Assembly (NCBI GenBank): GCA_913057795.1
Contig: CAJXOD010000009.1
Location: forward strand, 1 to 46,056
Reading direction: 5' to 3'
DNA length: 46,056 nucleotides
DNA from: an uncultured Aquiluna sp.
GTDB lineage: Bacteria > Actinomycetota > Actinomycetes > Actinomycetales > Microbacteriaceae
The translations under genes and the position numbers were made by a program. The notes under the pieces were generated by a model. That model was given only the letters and a program-made list of their open reading frames with translations, was not told where the DNA came from and did no database searches. This document shows, one piece after another, positions 43,325-46,056 of the stretch (positions are counted from its first letter, which is position 1; every line of letters begins with the position of its first letter).

Positions 43325-45898
43325 ATGGCCCAGCTGCTTTACCGTCTTGGAAAATTTTCTGCCAGACGAGCCTTCGCCGTCATAGCAATTTGGCTGCTAC
43401 TAATTAGCACTGCCGGAGCAGCAGCGTTGCTCTCAGGTGGCAAACTCGGAACCACAATGACCCTAGATGGCATCCCATCTCAGGACCTGGCGACTTCGCT
43501 TCAGGAAACATTCCCCGAGGCCGCCAGAGCTTCCGGACAAGTTGTATTTCATAAGGCTTACGGCGCTGAGTTTTCAGTGGCGGAGATTTCGGGAATTTCA
43601 GCGGTCTTGAGCAGCGTCAAGGCCCTCATCGCTGTGGACGATGTTGCTGATCCGTTTGTCACTCAAGCCACTCTCGACGGTCAGCGCGCCGACTTGGCCG
43701 CTGGCCTAGTGGCCATCTCAGATGGCAAGGCTGAAATCAATGCAAATCAAGCTTCGTTAGACGCCGGACAAGATCAACTGGATGCCGCCAAATCCGATCT
43801 AGAGGCCCAGGCTCAAGCGTTGCAGCAAACTCTTGAGGCCATGGTTGCCAATAATGCCCCCGGAACTGATCAGGTCATAGCCGGGTTAGCTCAGCTTCAA
43901 GCTGGACTCGATCAAATTGCATTGCAGCAGACCGAGCTAACCAGCGGCCAATTGAAGCTTGATGAAGGCAAGACCGAACTTGCGAGCAATGAGGTTCAGC
44001 TTGTGGCAGGCGAAAAGCTTCTTGGCACCGCAAATAACTTCCGCACCGTGTCAGTTGATGGTCAGACGGCTTTTGCCACAATTTACTTTGATCAGCCGAC
44101 TGGTCAGCTAGATGAGGTGGCAGCCTCTGAAGTTGTGGCGCTCATAGAAGCGCAGACTCCACCTGGAATTCAGGTCGAATACTCACAATCCTTGGTGTTC
44201 TCACTCGATGGACTTCTGGGCATCGGAGAAATAATCGGCTTGGCGATCGCAGCTCTTGTTCTTGCAATAATGCTTCGAACCTTCATTGGTGCCGGCCTTC
44301 CAGTGATTGCGGCTATAACTGGAGTCGCTATCTCTGCGGCTATAACGTTTGCTCTGTCCTCCGTGATTGAAATGACCAGCACAACTCCGTTGCTGGGAAT
44401 CATGCTTGGACTTGCAGTGGGAATCGATTACTCGTTATTTATTTTGAATCGTCATCGACGCCAGCTAAAAGCTGGAGTTGAACTTCAAGAATCCATCGGC
44501 CTTGCCAATGGCACCAGTGGTAATGCCGTCGTCTTTGCAGGGATCACGGTAGTCATTGCCCTCTTGGCTCTGAACTTAACCGGTGTGGGCTTCCTAGGCC
44601 TGATGGGTAGCGCTGGAGCGTTGGCGATTGTGGTTGCAGTTTCGGTTGCACTGACCCTGGTCCCTGCGGTGCTGGGTCTCGCAAAAGAAAAAGTCCTGAC
44701 CCAAAAAGAGCGCGCAGTGCGCGCAGCAACAGGCCTTTCGAGCACCCCAGAGCAGGTTTATGAGCTCGAAGAGGCAAACGCTAGCCACAAGCCCGTGTTT
44801 GCCAACAAGCGTCCCTGGGTAGTCATTATTGGTGTGGTGACGGTTTTGATGATCGTGGCGGTGCCTGCCTTGAGCATGCGTCTGGCTCTGCCAGACGGAG
44901 GGGCCGAAGCCAGTGACTCAACCGCATTCAAGTCCTACACGCTAATTTCCGAAGCCTTCGGTCCCGGCAGCAACGGCAGCCTGGTTGCAATAGTCGATGT
45001 TCCAGAAAAACTGGACGAGATTGCAGAGCTTGAGATGCAAGCCGAGGTCACCGAGCGTCTATTCGCTTTGGATAATGTTTCAGCAGTGCTTCCTGGAGGA
45101 GTTTCGACTTCCGGACTGGATTTGATGTTTGTGCTGGTGCCAGAATTTGGCCCAACCAGTGCTGAGACTGAGCAATTGGTGTTCGACATTCGAGAACTTG
45201 AAACAGTATTTCCAGATGAGCTCAACGCAAACATTGAGGTCACCGGTATCGCGGCTGTAAATATAGACATTTCTCAGAAGTTGGCCGATGTATTGCCGCT
45301 TTACCTCGGCACAGTGGTTATTTTGTCGTTCTTGCTTTTGATTCTGGTGTTCAGGTCGCTCATTGTTCCTTTGGTCGCAACCGGTGGCTTCCTGCTAACC
45401 GTTGGAGCGACTCTGGGTGCGGTTGTCGCGGTCTATCAATTTGGTTGGTTGTCCGAGGTTTTGGGTGTTACGCAAGCCGGTCCAATACTTAGTTTCTTGC
45501 CAATTCTTTTGATCGGAATCCTGTTCGGCCTTGCAATGGACTACCAGCTATTCGTGGTTTCGGGCATGCGCGAGGCCTACGTTCATGGCAAGAGCGCAAA
45601 GGACTCCATTGACTCCGGTATCCACTTGGGCAGGCCGGTCGTTATCGCTGCAGCGATCATCATGGTCGCGGTGTTTGGTGGCTTTGCCTTCTCACACATC
45701 ACCATGATTAAGCCTATGGGCTTCGGGTTGGCGATCGGCGTCCTGATCGATGCGTTCCTGGTTCGACTGTTGCTGGTACCGGCTCTGATGAGCGTCATTG
45801 GAAAAGCGGCTTGGTACTTGCCCAAGTGGCTCGACAAGCTTTTGCCTGATGTCGATGTTGAGGGAGCAAAGCTCGAGCGTTCTCGTTCGCAGGCCTAG
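43325..45898 (+). CDS. MMPL/RND-family membrane transporter
   Basis: 857 aa. ATG 43325 (MAQLLYRLGKFSARRAFAVIAIWLL) matches the family start and has AGGA 6 bases upstream. An in-frame TTG at 43280 behind GAGGGAG would add a basic, Cys-containing 15-residue lead and cannot be excluded. Membrane segment 1 lies at about 14-36, a large extracellular loop with coiled-coil character (about 120-245: AEINANQASLDAGQDQLDAA and related heptads), a five-segment bundle (about 303-465), segment 7 near 505-530, a second loop, then five segments at 660-830. Known members move lipids, siderophores or drugs; LGIMLGLAVGIDYSLFILNRHRR and LIGILFGLAMDYQLFVVSGMREA carry the proton-relay Asp-Tyr pairs. The substrate is unknown. 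Confidence 0.92.
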   Translation: MAQLLYRLGKFSARRAFAVIAIWLLLISTAGAAALLSGGKLGTTMTLDGIPSQDLATSLQETFPEAARASGQVVFHKAYGAEFSVAEISGISAVLSSVKALIAVDDVADPFVTQATLDGQRADLAAGLVAISDGKAEINANQASLDAGQDQLDAAKSDLEAQAQALQQTLEAMVANNAPGTDQVIAGLAQLQAGLDQIALQQTELTSGQLKLDEGKTELASNEVQLVAGEKLLGTANNFRTVSVDGQTAFATIYFDQPTGQLDEVAASEVVALIEAQTPPGIQVEYSQSLVFSLDGLLGIGEIIGLAIAALVLAIMLRTFIGAGLPVIAAITGVAISAAITFALSSVIEMTSTTPLLGIMLGLAVGIDYSLFILNRHRRQLKAGVELQESIGLANGTSGNAVVFAGITVVIALLALNLTGVGFLGLMGSAGALAIVVAVSVALTLVPAVLGLAKEKVLTQKERAVRAATGLSSTPEQVYELEEANASHKPVFANKRPWVVIIGVVTVLMIVAVPALSMRLALPDGGAEASDSTAFKSYTLISEAFGPGSNGSLVAIVDVPEKLDEIAELEMQAEVTERLFALDNVSAVLPGGVSTSGLDLMFVLVPEFGPTSAETEQLVFDIRELETVFPDELNANIEVTGIAAVNIDISQKLADVLPLYLGTVVILSFLLLILVFRSLIVPLVATGGFLLTVGATLGAVVAVYQFGWLSEVLGVTQAGPILSFLPILLIGILFGLAMDYQLFVVSGMREAYVHGKSAKDSIDSGIHLGRPVVIAAAIIMVAVFGGFAFSHITMIKPMGFGLAIGVLIDAFLVRLLLVPALMSVIGKAAWYLPKWLDKLLPDVDVEGAKLERSRSQA

Positions 45899-45932
45899 AC
45901 TGAAAACAACTTAGAACTAAGGAGTTCTCATA

Positions 45933-46056
45933 ATGGCAAAAACTATACAGCCGGCTAAAACACCGGACCAGCAAATTGGTGGACTGCGAAAGTACAACGT
46001 AGTTGCCGGATTCTTGCATCTAATCCAAGCGCTTGGGTTCTCATACGTTTTGACAA
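45933..46056 (+). CDS. Heliorhodopsin-like protein (5' fragment, cut by window edge)
   Basis: Open from ATG 45933 to the right edge (41 codons, no stop). AAGGAG is 10-15 bases upstream. The fragment reads as a polar N-terminus, then LRKYNVVAGFLHLIQALGF, the start of a membrane helix. The L-R-[KR]-[YF]-N-x-x-A-G-x-x-H-x-x-Q pattern resembles helix A of heliorhodopsins, a retinal-protein family found mainly in monoderm bacteria and archaea. The retinal Lys lies in the missing helix G, so only the family is inferred. It follows the MMPL gene by 34 bases on the same strand, possibly as an operon. Confidence 0.6.
   Translation, partial: MAKTIQPAKTPDQQIGGLRKYNVVAGFLHLIQALGFSYVLT

Overview
The window looks like a chromosomal segment of a small-genome, roughly 50% G+C actinobacterium of the Microbacteriaceae, most like the planktonic freshwater Luna lineage (Rhodoluna/Aquiluna-type). 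This is inferred from the classic actinobacterial order tRNA-Thr, tRNA-Met, hadA, hadB, murB, aspC, tRNA-Trp, secE, nusG, rplK, rplA; from mycoredoxin-like and winged-helix proteins typical of the group; from many genes without a Shine-Dalgarno sequence but with a -10 hexamer right at the start codon; and from a truncated heliorhodopsin-like gene at the right edge. No species name can be proven from the sequence alone.

Layout. 1-1108: a secreted protein with tandem DUF3494 ice-binding-type domains, cut by the left edge. 1391-5104: tRNA-Tyr, a sugar-binding lipoprotein, a GH13 protein that has lost its catalytic nucleophile, tRNA-Thr and tRNA-Met. 5124-10863: FAS-II-type dehydratase pair, MurB, aminotransferase, tRNA-Trp, SecE/NusG and L11/L1. 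10860-16147: a block of RecB/RNase H-like nuclease, membrane protein, HAD phosphatase, mycoredoxin and DEAD-box helicase that separates L11-L1 from the L10-L7/L12 operon (16315-17231), which has its own attenuator-like leader. 17376-22525 (minus strand): nrdHIEF, a tiny Cys-rich ORF, a hairpin terminator and a Mn/Fe NRAMP transporter, with paired NrdR boxes upstream. 22979-27780: MFS and EamA exporters, 6-phosphogluconate dehydrogenase and threonine aldolase. 27833-31894: Pta-AckA acetate pathway and a lipase-like hydrolase. 31928-33689: a structured leader with a leaderless Cys/Met-rich small ORF ahead of a winged-helix regulator, then a DMT transporter. 33848-37522: DUF3817 protein, class III aminotransferase, and a regulator-sbtA-sbtB bicarbonate module. 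37580-42867: HrpA helicase and methylmalonate-semialdehyde dehydrogenase. 43061-46056: a small zinc-finger-like ORF, an MMPL transporter and the heliorhodopsin-like gene.

Most interesting. (1) The nrd operon ends in a 16-codon ORF, MDCNCSKDSCNCNGKH, with a perfect ribosome-binding site. It sits just before a terminator that is itself only about 20 bases from mntH, which suggests coupled Mn-dependent ribonucleotide reductase and metal uptake with a Cys-rich mini-peptide in between. (2) A leaderless 29-codon Cys/Met-rich ORF lies in a hairpin-rich leader before a winged-helix regulator. (3) The GH13 protein is a likely pseudoenzyme. (4) The ice-binding gene carries nucleotide-identical internal duplications. 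(5) An unlisted 58-aa CCHC-type ORF lies at 43061-43237. (6) A regulator-SbtA-SbtB module with two palindromes upstream occurs in the same window as a putative rhodopsin gene.
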